DNA of 64,000 bases from Abiotrophia sp938010525 (GTDB lineage: Bacteria > Bacillota > Bacilli > Lactobacillales > Aerococcaceae): assembly GCF_938010525.1 (NCBI RefSeq), contig NZ_CALLVK010000012.1, positions 1-64,000 of the forward strand. Direction: 5' to 3'. The notes beneath the pieces are model-generated. The model was not told the DNA's origin. It made no database searches and was given only the letters and a program-made list of their open reading frames with translations. The position numbers and the translations under genes were made by a program. Below are positions 1 to 9,459 of the stretch, in pieces (within the stretch, counting starts at the first letter, position 1; every line of letters begins with the position of its first letter).

Positions 1-248
1 CTAGTGATCAAAATGATAGCTTACTCAAAGACATCCGCTCTGATGCTTCCTTTGACGCGGATTACCGTAAGGAAGCCTTCAAGAAATGGCAAGACTTCAT
101 CATGGATGAAGTCCCAATGGTGCCAACTCTCTATCGTTACCAGTTAACATCCTTTAACAACCGGATTAAGCACTATGATGCAACTCCAGGGGTTGACTTC
201 GACTGGAACCAAGTAGAATTAACGGCCGATTCACCAATCAAGGAATAG
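1..248 (+). CDS. Oligopeptide-binding protein OppA paralog, C-terminal end only
   Basis: The window opens inside this gene; the reading frame begins at base 3 and stops at TAG 246-248. The roughly 80 visible residues end in LTADSPIKE and closely match the ends of the two complete OppA-type proteins that follow, sharing the stretches LYRY, NNRIKHYD and VELTAD. It is therefore the C-terminus of an extracellular peptide-binding protein (SBP family 5) that delivers peptides to an Opp-type ABC transporter. A strong terminator follows. The N-terminus, and so any membrane anchor, lies outside the window. Confidence 0.88.
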   Translation, partial: SDQNDSLLKDIRSDASFDADYRKEAFKKWQDFIMDEVPMVPTLYRYQLTSFNNRIKHYDATPGVDFDWNQVELTADSPIKE

Positions 249-267
249 GCGTCTAAGAACGCACAAG

Positions 268-294
268 AGGCTGGGATTATCCCAGCCTTTTTTG
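268..294 (+). terminator. Rho-independent terminator of the first oppA paralog
   Basis: GGCTGGGA and TCCCAGCC form a stem around a TTA loop, followed by six T residues, 20 bases after the stop codon. Confidence 0.85.
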
Positions 295-399
295 TCATTT
301 CTGGGGATGATGGCCTAGTAATTCTGAGTGTTGAGTGGCCTTTTAATGGCTAAAAGCATCGGAATATGATACAAAAATTAAAAAATGGTGAAAAAACTA

Positions 400-428
400 T
401 TGCTTTTCAATATGAAAAGGAGTATAGT
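400..428 (+). promoter_or_regulatory. Putative promoter of the second oppA paralog
   Basis: TTGCTT (400-405) and TATAGT (423-428) are separated by 17 bases, in an A+T-rich stretch just ahead of the ribosome-binding site. This is a sigma-A-like arrangement seen by eye only. Confidence 0.5.
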
Positions 429-471
429 AAACTCAATAATCAAATGACACCTATGTTTGGAGGAGAAAAAC

Positions 472-2220
472 ATGAACAAAACTTTGAGAAAAAGTCTTAC
501 CCTCATGGCTACGGCCTTTTCTGTCGGCGCCATTATGGTGCCTTCAGTGACAGCTGTGGCTGAAGGCGATTTGCCCTTATCTGTTTCTAACGAAGGAACA
601 GCCATTGAGGGTGGAGTATTCAAATATGCCTTAGTTGGGGATCCCTTCTCTGGCGCACTCAGCAGTCTTTACGCTGAAAAGTCTAATGACATGAGAATTA
701 CTGAGTTCTTCAACCCAGGCCTCTATGGTTCTGATGGCGACTATAAGATTGACGATTCTGGTTTGGCTAAGTTGACCTTTGACCAAGCTAACAAGAAAGT
801 CACCATCAAGATTCCGGAAGGGGTGACCTGGACAGATGGCCAGCCCCTCACCATTGAAGACGTCATCTACCCTTACTATGTAGTAGGGCACAAGGACTAT
901 ACCGGTATCCGTTATGGTTCTGACTTCAAGAACGTGGTTGGGATGGAAGAATACCATGAAGGTAAGTCTGACACCATCTCTGGTCTTAAGAAGATAGATG
1001 ATTACACCTTAGAGATTAGCTATAAGGAATTCTCAGCTTCCATGCTCCAAGCAGGTGGTGGGGTATCCTCCTACGTCGAACCTAAGCACATCTTAGAGAA
1101 AACACCAGTCAAGGATCTTGAAGATAGCGAACAAGTTCGGACAAATCCAGTTGGCTTTGGGCCTTTCAAGGTTAAATCCATTACCCCAGGTGAGTCTGTT
1201 GTCTTCGAACGGAATGACAACTACTACAAAGGCAAGCCTAAATTAGCAGGCCTACAAGTCGATGTGGTCAACGCCTCAACGGCTGTGTCAGAAATGAAGG
1301 CAGGTAACTATGACTATGCGTCATTACCAGAGGATGCTTACAACACCTATAAGGATGCAAGCAACTTCAAGACCTTAGGTCGTTTGACAAACGTCTACAG
1401 CTACATTGGTTTCCACGTTGGGACTTGGAATAAGGAAAAAGAGCAAGTACAACCAGATGACAGCAAGCCAGTGTCCAATAAAGCGCTCCGTCAAGCCATG
1501 GGTTACGCCATTGATAATGATGCCATTGGCCAACGTTTCTACGAAGGCTTACGGGTGCGGGCAAACTCTCCAATTCCATCCATGTTCGCAAGCTACAACG
1601 ATGGTAGCATCGAAGGTTATACCTACCAACCAGAGAAGGCTAAACAGATCTTGGCTGATGCCGGCTTTGTCGACAAAGATGGCGATGGCTTCGTGGAAGA
1701 TCCTAAGGGTAATAGCTTCAAGCTGACCTTCGCTTCTATGTCAGGTTCTGATGTAGCTGAACCAATTGCACAATACTATGTTGATGCTTGGAAACAAATT
1801 GGGGTGAACGTTGAACTCTATGAAGGTCGTTTGCTTGAGTTCAACACCTTCTACGATCTCCTAGATAAGGACGCAGATATTGATGTCTTCCAAGCTGCCA
1901 TGGGGGTAGGGGGCGATCCAAACCCATCTACTCAATTTGGTCGCGACAACCAGTTCAACATGATGCGTTGGGCAACTGACGAAAACGATAAGCTCTTAGC
2001 AGCTATTAACTCTGATGCAGCCTTCGAAGATGCAGCCCGTAAGAAAGCCTACGATGAATGGCAAAAATACGTAATCGATGAAGCGCCTGTTATCCCAACG
2101 CTCTACCGTCATACCCTTGTTTCAATTAACAACCGGGTTAAGCATTATGATATTACCCTAGGTTCTGGGACTGAATGGGAAGAAGTAGAATTGACTGCTG
2201 ATCAACCTGTCAAAGAATAA
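472..2220 (+). CDS. oppA: Oligopeptide ABC transporter substrate-binding protein (SBP family 5)
   Basis: This 582-residue extracellular solute-binding protein captures oligopeptides for an Opp transporter. The start is ATG 472, preceded by GGAGGA; the in-frame TTG at 457 lies within the Shine-Dalgarno region and is unlikely. Residues 1-31 form a signal peptide with a KTLRK basic end, a hydrophobic core and a probable signal peptidase I site near VTAVA. No cysteine lipobox is visible, which is unusual for a Gram-positive SBP. Family features include TWTDGQPLT, the NPVGFGPF region and a Ca-loop-like DKDGDGFVEDP segment. It lies between an upstream paralog and a convergent one, far from oppBCDF at about 53-57 kb. 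The peptide specificity cannot be read from sequence. Confidence 0.92.
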   Translation: MNKTLRKSLTLMATAFSVGAIMVPSVTAVAEGDLPLSVSNEGTAIEGGVFKYALVGDPFSGALSSLYAEKSNDMRITEFFNPGLYGSDGDYKIDDSGLAKLTFDQANKKVTIKIPEGVTWTDGQPLTIEDVIYPYYVVGHKDYTGIRYGSDFKNVVGMEEYHEGKSDTISGLKKIDDYTLEISYKEFSASMLQAGGGVSSYVEPKHILEKTPVKDLEDSEQVRTNPVGFGPFKVKSITPGESVVFERNDNYYKGKPKLAGLQVDVVNASTAVSEMKAGNYDYASLPEDAYNTYKDASNFKTLGRLTNVYSYIGFHVGTWNKEKEQVQPDDSKPVSNKALRQAMGYAIDNDAIGQRFYEGLRVRANSPIPSMFASYNDGSIEGYTYQPEKAKQILADAGFVDKDGDGFVEDPKGNSFKLTFASMSGSDVAEPIAQYYVDAWKQIGVNVELYEGRLLEFNTFYDLLDKDADIDVFQAAMGVGGDPNPSTQFGRDNQFNMMRWATDENDKLLAAINSDAAFEDAARKKAYDEWQKYVIDEAPVIPTLYRHTLVSINNRVKHYDITLGSGTEWEEVELTADQPVKE

Positions 2221-2226
2221 GACACA

Positions 2227-2263
2227 AAAAGATGCAAGAACTTTACAGTCTTGCATCTTTTTT
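2227..2263 (+). terminator. Terminator of the second oppA paralog
   Basis: GATGCAAGA (2231-2239) pairs with TCTTGCATC (2249-2257), followed by a T-run. Confidence 0.85.
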
Positions 2264-2264
2264 G

Positions 2265-2310
2265 CTTGAAAAAATAATAGGCTAGGATTACATGAGGTAA
2301 TCCTAGCCTA
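2265..2310 (-). terminator. Terminator of the convergent minus-strand oppA
   Basis: A 14-base perfect inverted repeat (2278-2291 with 2297-2310, containing GGCTAGGATTAC) is followed, reading on the minus strand, by a U-rich tract complementary to 2265-2277. Confidence 0.8.
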
Positions 2311-2324
2311 GGGCAGTAGCCCAA

Positions 2325-4073
2325 TTATTTGATTGGTTCGTCAGCCGTTAATTCTAACTGCTCGATCCCGAAGCTTGTGCCGTTAGCAACATCATAGTGT
2401 TTAACACGGTTGTTGACAGAACGGATACCGTAACGGTAGAGGTAAGGAATAGCAGGAAGTTCTTCGTTGGTGTAAGCTTGCCATGCGTGGAAGGCTTCCT
2501 TACGGTAGGCTTCATCGAAGGCCTTGTCAGAAGAGAGGGCTTCTAGCAATTCTTCGTTCTTGTCGTCAGCCCAACGTTCGTAGTTAAATGGTGCTTTCTT
2601 ACTATAGAAACCAGTTGGATTTGGGTCACCGCCGGTACCCCAAGCTCCTTCGAAGACATCAAAGGATTGGTCATCGCCACGAAGCATTTCAGCATAGGAG
2701 TTAAAGTCATAGAGACGACCGTCTAACAATTCGACATTAATCCCTACTTGCTTCCAAGACTCAACGAAGTAGGACCAGAGTGGTTCAGCAATATCGCTAG
2801 AGCTACGAGCTAAGAATTTGAGGGTGAATGGCTTACCGTTAGGATCTTCTACGAAGCCGTCGCCATCTTTGTCGACAAAGCCCGCATCAGCTAAGATTTG
2901 TTTAGATTTTTCTGGGTCATAAGTAAAGCCAGGAAGATCTGAAGCGTGCACGCTCTTGAAGAGGGAAGGAATCAAGGTGTTGGCACGGAAGCGGAGGCCG
3001 CTAAAGAAGCGTTGACCTACAGCATCTGCATCGAAGGCGTAAGCCATGGCTTGTCGTAAAGCCTTTTGTTGGATGACCTTGCTAGTGTCCATCTCAACTT
3101 CTTCCTTCTCCTTGTTCCAGCTACCAAACTTGAAGCCAATGTAGGAATAGGTGTTTTCAACTGTCCCAATGGTCTTGAAGTTGGTGGCATCTTTAAAGGT
3201 GTCGTAAGCATCAGTTGGCAATTCAGCCAGGTCATAGTTACCAGCCTTCATTTCAGCTACGGCGGTAGATGGGTTGACCACCTCAATGACAGCACCGTCA
3301 ACTTTTGGTTTGCCCTTGAAGTAGTATTCGTTGGCTTCTAAGACAATGGCTTCACCTGGTGTGATGGATTTGACGCGGAATGGGCCCATACCGACTGGAT
3401 TTACGCGTACTTGGTCGCTATCGGCAATATCCTTAACGGCAATCTTGTCATAAATATGTTTAGGTTCTACATATGGAGAAATCCCGCCCCCAACTTGCTT
3501 CATAGAAGCTGAGAAGGTTTGATAGCTGATTTCTAAGGTATAGTCGTCAATTTTCTTAAGACCTGAAATAGTATCCGTCTTGCCTTCGTGGTAGTCTTCG
3601 ATCCCGACTACGTTCTTGAAATCTTCTCCGTAACGAATCCCAGTGTAGTCCTTGTGAGCGACAATGTAGTAAGGCGCGATGACGTCATCAATGGTAAGGG
3701 GTTGGCCATCTGACCATTTTTGGTCTTTACGAATGGTGATGGTCACTTTCTTGTTCTCTGGATCTAGTTTGGCACTTGCTAAACCGGTATCCTTGATTTG
3801 AAGGTTTTCGTCATATTCAAAGAGCCCAGTGTTGATGTAGCCTACGACGCTTAAGTCAGTCGCTTGGTCAGCGACTAGAGAGCTGAAGGCGCCAGCAAAT
3901 GGTTCGCCAGCAACCTCCGCAATTTTCAAAGTGCCACCTTGAATAGGGGTCCCTTCGTTGTCGACGCTTGTCTCAAGCGCAACTTGCGCATTAACTGCAG
4001 GGCTGATGGTCCCTGCCAAGGTAAAGGCAGCCAAGCCTAAAATCGCTGCTTTACGCAGTACGGAATGATTCAT
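2325..4073 (-). CDS. oppA: Oligopeptide ABC transporter substrate-binding protein (SBP family 5)
   Basis: This 582-residue paralog of the preceding protein is transcribed convergently with it. The start ATG 4073 follows a GGAGG-type site. Its signal peptide (about residues 1-29, ending near PAVNA) also has no lipobox cysteine. The two complete paralogs share long identical blocks such as HKDYTGIRYG, YHEGKTDTISGL and FVDKDGDGFVEDP, so they arose by duplication. The role is peptide capture outside the cell for the Opp permease. Divergence is greatest in the middle and C-terminal regions, consistent with different peptide preferences, but this is an inference. Confidence 0.92.
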   Translation of the reverse strand: MNHSVLRKAAILGLAAFTLAGTISPAVNAQVALETSVDNEGTPIQGGTLKIAEVAGEPFAGAFSSLVADQATDLSVVGYINTGLFEYDENLQIKDTGLASAKLDPENKKVTITIRKDQKWSDGQPLTIDDVIAPYYIVAHKDYTGIRYGEDFKNVVGIEDYHEGKTDTISGLKKIDDYTLEISYQTFSASMKQVGGGISPYVEPKHIYDKIAVKDIADSDQVRVNPVGMGPFRVKSITPGEAIVLEANEYYFKGKPKVDGAVIEVVNPSTAVAEMKAGNYDLAELPTDAYDTFKDATNFKTIGTVENTYSYIGFKFGSWNKEKEEVEMDTSKVIQQKALRQAMAYAFDADAVGQRFFSGLRFRANTLIPSLFKSVHASDLPGFTYDPEKSKQILADAGFVDKDGDGFVEDPNGKPFTLKFLARSSSDIAEPLWSYFVESWKQVGINVELLDGRLYDFNSYAEMLRGDDQSFDVFEGAWGTGGDPNPTGFYSKKAPFNYERWADDKNEELLEALSSDKAFDEAYRKEAFHAWQAYTNEELPAIPYLYRYGIRSVNNRVKHYDVANGTSFGIEQLELTADEPIK

Positions 4074-4216
4074 TTATATTCCTCCACAAATAATTAATTA
4101 TAAGATACTGTAACAGTTTACTCCTATTTTCAAGCCTTTTCAAGGCAATATGAGCGAATAGCCTATGTTAAATAACTATTAGACCTTATAGTTTTAGATT
4201 ATAGCTCGACTTCCCT

Positions 4217-4246
4217 TTGTCAAAAGGGGGTCAAACGTGATAAAAT
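4217..4246 (+). promoter_or_regulatory. Putative promoter of the rnc-smc operon
   Basis: TTGTCA (4217-4222) and TAAAAT (4241-4246) are spaced by 18 bases, with the Shine-Dalgarno of rnc about 20 bases downstream. Confidence 0.5.
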
Positions 4247-4277
4247 AGATAGGATGAAAGAGAGGAGGTGAATGGCT

Positions 4278-5015
4278 ATGAATCGGACCATTCGTGTAAT
4301 AGAAAAGCAGTTGAATCTGACTTTTAATAAGCCGGAATTAATTCAACAAGCCTTTCGCCATACATCCTATGCAAATGAACAAGCCAGACGCCATTTGCCG
4401 CATTATGAGCGCTTGGAATTTTTGGGAGATGCCGTTTTAGAACTGCTATCCAGTGAATTTCTCTATCACAGCTATCCAAACTTACCCGAAGGCAAATTAA
4501 CTCGTATGAGAGCTCAAATCGTACAAGAGAAGAGTTTGGCCTACCTAGCCCGACAACTTAAGTTCAACCACTTCCTCCAATTAGGTAAGGGGGAAGAGTC
4601 GAGCGGTGGTCGGGAGCGTGACTCGATTCTAGCTGACTGCTTCGAAGCGGTTCTCGGCGCAATCTATGAAGATCAAGGCATAGAGGTCGCCAAAGACTAT
4701 CTCAACCGGGTTATGTTCAGTCAACACCAACTCTTGCTTGGCAGAGTAACACAAGACCACAAGACCCTCTTCCAAGAGCGAGTTCAAAAGCAAGGAGCGG
4801 TTCAGATTGACTATCGCCTCAAAGATAAGCAGGGTCCTGCCCACGACCAAATTTTTACCGTAGAGCTCTATGTCAACGACCAACTCATTGCCACTGGACA
4901 GGGATCTAGCAAGAAGCAAGCCGAAATGCAGGCGGCTGAACAGGGCATGGCATCCGTAGATCCAAAGACTGGCAGTCTCAAGGCGCCAGATTCAACTATT
5001 AGAAAGGGAGGTTAA
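4278..5015 (+). CDS. rnc: Ribonuclease III
   Basis: This double-strand-specific endoribonuclease processes rRNA precursors and structured mRNAs. The N-terminal nuclease domain carries the signature YERLEFLGDAVLEL with the catalytic Glu/Asp, and a second acidic cluster DCFEAVLGA. The C-terminal third (from about residue 160) is the double-stranded RNA-binding domain, with GQGSSKKQAEMQAAE. The AGGAGGTG site favours ATG 4278 (9-base spacing) over ATG 4272 (3 bases), giving 245 residues, a normal length. It is the first gene of an rnc-smc-HAD-ftsY unit, the usual Firmicutes order; its stop is 3 bases before smc. Confidence 0.95.
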   Translation: MNRTIRVIEKQLNLTFNKPELIQQAFRHTSYANEQARRHLPHYERLEFLGDAVLELLSSEFLYHSYPNLPEGKLTRMRAQIVQEKSLAYLARQLKFNHFLQLGKGEESSGGRERDSILADCFEAVLGAIYEDQGIEVAKDYLNRVMFSQHQLLLGRVTQDHKTLFQERVQKQGAVQIDYRLKDKQGPAHDQIFTVELYVNDQLIATGQGSSKKQAEMQAAEQGMASVDPKTGSLKAPDSTIRKGG

Positions 5016-5018
5016 GCC

Positions 5019-8000
5019 TTGTATTTAGCACGTATTGAAATGACAGGTTTTAAGTCTTTTGCCGATAAGACTGTCATTGAATTTGACCGCGGGATGACGG
5101 CGGTCGTTGGCCCTAATGGGTCGGGCAAGTCTAACCTCTCGGAAGCTATCCGTTGGGTCTTAGGGGAACAATCCGCTAAGAGCTTACGGGGCAATAAGAT
5201 GGAGGACGTCATCTTTAACGGGACCCAAGCCCGTAAGGCGGTCAACCTAGCTAAAGTCACCCTGGTCCTCAATAACGAAGACCGTTACTTGGACTATGAT
5301 TTTAGCGAAATTTCCATTACGCGTTCCTATAACCGTAATGGGGAATCCCAGTACTTCATTAATAATGAAGCGGTCCGCCTCAAGGACATCGTCGACTTAC
5401 TCCTAGACTCTGGTTTAGGTAAGAACAGCTTTGCCATGATCTCCCAAGGTAAGGTGGAGTCCATCTTCCTCAATAAGCCGGAAGAACGCCGTTCTATTTT
5501 TGAGGAGGCGGCAGGGGTCCAGAAGTATCAATTCCGTAAGCAAGAAGCTGAGCGCAAACTCAGCAAATCCAGCGATCACCTAAGCCGGGTACGGGACATT
5601 ATTCATGAGTTAGAGCTCCAACTCAAGCCGCTCAAGCAACAACAAGAAGCAGCCTTGCTTTATTTGGAACAGAAGGAAGCCCTCAAGCAATTGGAGATTT
5701 CTCTCTATGTCTATCAGGTTGAACAATATCGTGATGCCTGGCAAGCGGCCAAGGCTAAGAATCAGGCCGTTAGCCAAGAATTAGCTCAAGTAACTGCCCA
5801 GTTAGAGGCCTTAACCACCCAACTGGAGCAAGAACAAGCCAGCTTAGAGGATTATATCCAACAAATCGACCAAGCATCAGAACGCAATCAAGCCCAGGTT
5901 CAAGTCATTGAGCAGACTAGGGCCAAACAACAAATGCTGGATCAACAAATCCAGTTTAATACCTCCAATTTACAGGAGAAGCAGCTGAGCTACCAACAAC
6001 ATCAAGCAGAGGCTCAAGCTCTAACTGAGCGCCTATCAGCCTTGAAGGAAGAAGAAGGCAAGGTTCAGTTGGAAATGGCAGAAATTAAGCAACACCTGGC
6101 CAAGCTGGAATCCGAGCGTGCCAGTCTTGCGGGTTTGTCAGAAGATCAGGCTGAGCGCCTGCGGGCAGACTTAATTGATGCCTATCAGGCTGAAGCCAGT
6201 GCTAAGAACCAGTTGGCTCACCAAGAACAAATTAAGCAACAAGCCCAAGCACGTCTGGCTCACTATCAAGCTCAGGCTGCTCAAGCCCAGGCGGATCAAG
6301 GAGACTTGGAGAGTCAATACCTGGAGGCACAGGAACGCTACGAGAGCAGTCGTGAGGCTCAAGTCAGTGCCCGTCAAGCCTTTCAGACGCTCAATGAGCA
6401 GTTACGTCAAGGCAATAGCCAGCGTGAGGCCTTGCAGGCCAAGCTCTTCCAATTTGAGCGCCAAAGCCAGATGCTGGATGCTAAGGTTCAATCCTTGGCC
6501 CAGCTGCAAGCAGACTATGCGGGTTATTACGCAGGCGTCAAAGCCATTATGAAGCGTAAAAAGCAATTGCAGGGAATTGAAGGCACAGTGGCGGACCTGA
6601 TTAAGGTACCGGCTGACTACCAAGTAGCCATTGATACTGCCCTAGGTGCTAGCGTCCAACACGTAGTAGTCACAGATGATGCGGCTGCCCGAGCGGCCAT
6701 TGCCTACCTCAAGCAAGCCCAAGCAGGGCGTGCTACCTTCCTGCCTCGTGCCAGCATGAAGGCCCGCCATCTAGGCGCTGGGCAAATCCAAACAGCTAGC
6801 CAGACAGCTGGTTTTATTGGCCTAGCTTCTGATTTAGTAGAGTTTGACCCAGCCAATCAGATCATTGTGGCCAATTTGTTAGGGACTACTTTGGTCTGTG
6901 ACCGCATTGAAGCGGCCCAAAGCCTTGCCAAAGCCCTTAAGCATCAGGTCAAGATTGTCACCCTGGATGGAGAAGTCCTCATGCCGGGTGGTTCCATCAC
7001 AGGTGGACGCCAGAAGCAACAAACTAGCTCCATGTTAGCTCGTAACCAAGAGTATGAAGCAGCCAAGGCCGACATGGCGCAAGTCATCAAGGACCGAGCT
7101 CAGGCGGAAGCTGAGTGGCAAGCTTTTCAAGTGCAAATTCAAGACTTGCAGGGGCAGGTGGAAGCCGCTCGACTTAGCATGAGTCAGGCGGATTTAGCCT
7201 TTCAACAAGCCCAAGAAGGCTTAGGCCACTTAGCGAGCCAGGTCAAGCATCAATCCCAACATCAATTAATTGCCCAAGACGAAGTCAGCCAGCTTAGCCA
7301 GACGATTGCCAATGCGGAAGCCCACTATGCGCAAGCTCAGGAAGACTTAGTGGCAGCCCAAGCAGCCATTGCCCGTCTCAGTCAGGATTTACAACAATTG
7401 AACTTGAGTGAAGAGGATCGCCAACAGCAACTACAAGTTCTAGATGCCTCGCTATCCCATTACCGGACTCAAGAAGCCGTTAAGCAAGTAGAAGTGCGGC
7501 AGTTGCGACATGATCTGGCGACAGCTAAGAGTCAATTAGAGGAACGTCAGAATTTCCTTATGCAGTATGAGAATCTGGCAGACCAGAATTCTGCCGATTT
7601 AGCTGAATTAGAGCGTCAATCGGCTGATTTGCTAGAGCAATTAGCGGACTTAGAGGCCACGGCTCAGGCGCAACAGGCGGAACTTACAGCATTACGAGAA
7701 GCGCGGCGGGTTCTCAACGAGACCTATCGGGCTCATGAACAAGAAGATCGCCAACTCCAAGGTCAGCTTCAACAACTTTATAAGGATGAAGCGCGAGCAC
7801 AGGCTCAGATTGAGAAAAATGAATCCCTGATTGATTCTCACTTGGATTATTTAAGTCAAGAATATCAACTGACCTATGAAGCAGCCAAAACAGAAGCTAG
7901 TCAGCTAGAAGATGCTAGTCAAGTTAGCCAACAAGTTAAGCAGATTAAGCGTCAAATTGACAATTTAGGTCCCATTAACTTGGCGGCCATTGACGATTAT

Positions 8001-8573
8001 GCTGCCTTAGACGAGCGTTATACTCATTTACGGGAGCAAGAAACCGATCTGCTGACTGCTATGGGACAATTACAAGAAACCATGGATGAGATGGACGCGG
8101 AGGTAATCAAGCGATTCAGCGAGGCCTTCCATCAAATCAACCAACAATTCCAGAAAATCTTTAAGAAACTCTTTGCCGGTGGGGAAGCCGCCCTGCAATT
8201 GACGGATCCAAGTGATTTGTTGACAACAGGGATTGACATTATCGCCCAACCGCCAGGCAAGCGTAAGCAGCATCTAGCCCTCCTATCTGGGGGCGAGCGG
8301 GCCTTTACTGCCATTGCGCTCTTGTTTGCCATTCTGGAGACGCGTCCTGTTCCCTTCTGTGTCTTGGACGAAGTGGAGGCGGCCTTGGATGATGCCAACG
8401 TCTTCCGTTATGGCCAATATTTGCAGAACTTTACTGAAAATACGCAGTTCATCGTCATTACTCACCGTAAGGGGACCATGGAACATGCCGATGTGCTCTA
8501 TGGGGTTACCATGGAGCAATCAGGTGTCTCCAAGTTGGCTTCAGTACGTTTGAGTGAAGCCAACTACGACTAA
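5019..8573 (+). CDS. smc: Chromosome partition protein SMC
   Basis: This is an 1184-residue SMC ATPase, which with ScpA and ScpB forms the condensin that loads near the origin and compacts and segregates the chromosome. The TTG start sits 3 bases after rnc with a GGGAGG site. Visible features are Walker A GPNGSGKSN near residue 32, long Gln/Ala-rich coiled coils (about 170-500 and 670-1010), a flexible hinge near 510-660, the ABC signature LSGGERAFTA and Walker B VLDEVEAALDDAN near the C-terminus. It has full length and no broken motifs. Confidence 0.96.
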   Translation: MYLARIEMTGFKSFADKTVIEFDRGMTAVVGPNGSGKSNLSEAIRWVLGEQSAKSLRGNKMEDVIFNGTQARKAVNLAKVTLVLNNEDRYLDYDFSEISITRSYNRNGESQYFINNEAVRLKDIVDLLLDSGLGKNSFAMISQGKVESIFLNKPEERRSIFEEAAGVQKYQFRKQEAERKLSKSSDHLSRVRDIIHELELQLKPLKQQQEAALLYLEQKEALKQLEISLYVYQVEQYRDAWQAAKAKNQAVSQELAQVTAQLEALTTQLEQEQASLEDYIQQIDQASERNQAQVQVIEQTRAKQQMLDQQIQFNTSNLQEKQLSYQQHQAEAQALTERLSALKEEEGKVQLEMAEIKQHLAKLESERASLAGLSEDQAERLRADLIDAYQAEASAKNQLAHQEQIKQQAQARLAHYQAQAAQAQADQGDLESQYLEAQERYESSREAQVSARQAFQTLNEQLRQGNSQREALQAKLFQFERQSQMLDAKVQSLAQLQADYAGYYAGVKAIMKRKKQLQGIEGTVADLIKVPADYQVAIDTALGASVQHVVVTDDAAARAAIAYLKQAQAGRATFLPRASMKARHLGAGQIQTASQTAGFIGLASDLVEFDPANQIIVANLLGTTLVCDRIEAAQSLAKALKHQVKIVTLDGEVLMPGGSITGGRQKQQTSSMLARNQEYEAAKADMAQVIKDRAQAEAEWQAFQVQIQDLQGQVEAARLSMSQADLAFQQAQEGLGHLASQVKHQSQHQLIAQDEVSQLSQTIANAEAHYAQAQEDLVAAQAAIARLSQDLQQLNLSEEDRQQQLQVLDASLSHYRTQEAVKQVEVRQLRHDLATAKSQLEERQNFLMQYENLADQNSADLAELERQSADLLEQLADLEATAQAQQAELTALREARRVLNETYRAHEQEDRQLQGQLQQLYKDEARAQAQIEKNESLIDSHLDYLSQEYQLTYEAAKTEASQLEDASQVSQQVKQIKRQIDNLGPINLAAIDDYAALDERYTHLREQETDLLTAMGQLQETMDEMDAEVIKRFSEAFHQINQQFQKIFKKLFAGGEAALQLTDPSDLLTTGIDIIAQPPGKRKQHLALLSGGERAFTAIALLFAILETRPVPFCVLDEVEAALDDANVFRYGQYLQNFTENTQFIVITHRKGTMEHADVLYGVTMEQSGVSKLASVRLSEANYD

Positions 8574-8611
8574 GTGTTAGACTCAGACCCATATATAGAA
8601 GGAGGAAGGCT

Positions 8612-9421
8612 ATGATTAAGCTAATTGCCATTGACCTTGATGGTACCTTACTTAATGCTCAAAAAGAAGTATCCCAGGCTAACCGCCAGGCACTAGCCTA
8701 TGCTAAATCCAAGGGGGTCAAGGTAGTGCTCTGTACCGGCCGACCTTACTTTGCCATGAAACATTTCCTAGCTGATTTAGGCTTGGTAGACCCAGAAGAT
8801 TACATTGTGACCTTCAACGGTGGTATGGTCCAAAAGGCTCAGGATGGCCAGGTATTAGTCTCTAATACCTTAGGGACATCAGATGTCTTGGCTTGGTATC
8901 AAGTGACACAAGATTTGGATTTACCAATTAATGTCATTGATGCCGATTGTCTCTATGAGCCGACTGCCTATCCTGCAGGCTATCCATCCCTCTACTTGGA
9001 AAATGTCACCAATGTGCCGAGTGTGGTCCAAGACTATAGGACCTTTGATCCAGATCATGCCTTCAATAAATTCGTCATTGTCACCACTCAGGAACATTTG
9101 GATGCTCAAATTCCTAAGTTGGATCCGGATTTCAAGGACCAATACGCGGTCTTCAAGTCACGCTCCTTCTTCCTTGAAGTCATGAAAAAAGGCGTCAGCA
9201 AGGGTGATACCCTAGCTAAATTAGGGGAACTCTTAGATATTAGTCCGCAAGAAATGATGACCATGGGGGACCAAGAAAACGATCTGTCCATGATTGAATT
9301 AGCAGGTCTAGGCGTAGCCATGGGCAATGCGACCGATCAAGTCAAGGAAGCCGCCCAATATGTCTCCTTGACCAATGAGGAAGATGGCGTAGCTCACGCT
9401 ATTCATAAATTTATCGTATAA
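8612..9421 (+). CDS. Cof-type HAD-superfamily phosphatase
   Basis: This 269-residue cytoplasmic HAD hydrolase has motif I DLDGTLL (nucleophile and acid/base aspartates near residues 8 and 10), motif II CTGRP and the C-terminal motif GDQENDLSM. A C2-type cap domain lies between, as in YidA/Cof sugar-phosphate phosphatases. Its substrate cannot be predicted. It lies between smc and ftsY and is probably co-transcribed; an AGGAGGAAGG-type site precedes ATG 8612. A HAD gene in this position is common in Lactobacillales. Confidence 0.9.
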   Translation: MIKLIAIDLDGTLLNAQKEVSQANRQALAYAKSKGVKVVLCTGRPYFAMKHFLADLGLVDPEDYIVTFNGGMVQKAQDGQVLVSNTLGTSDVLAWYQVTQDLDLPINVIDADCLYEPTAYPAGYPSLYLENVTNVPSVVQDYRTFDPDHAFNKFVIVTTQEHLDAQIPKLDPDFKDQYAVFKSRSFFLEVMKKGVSKGDTLAKLGELLDISPQEMMTMGDQENDLSMIELAGLGVAMGNATDQVKEAAQYVSLTNEEDGVAHAIHKFIV

Positions 9422-9459
9422 AACAAAAGTCAGCTAAGACTTAGAAAAGGGGTGAACCC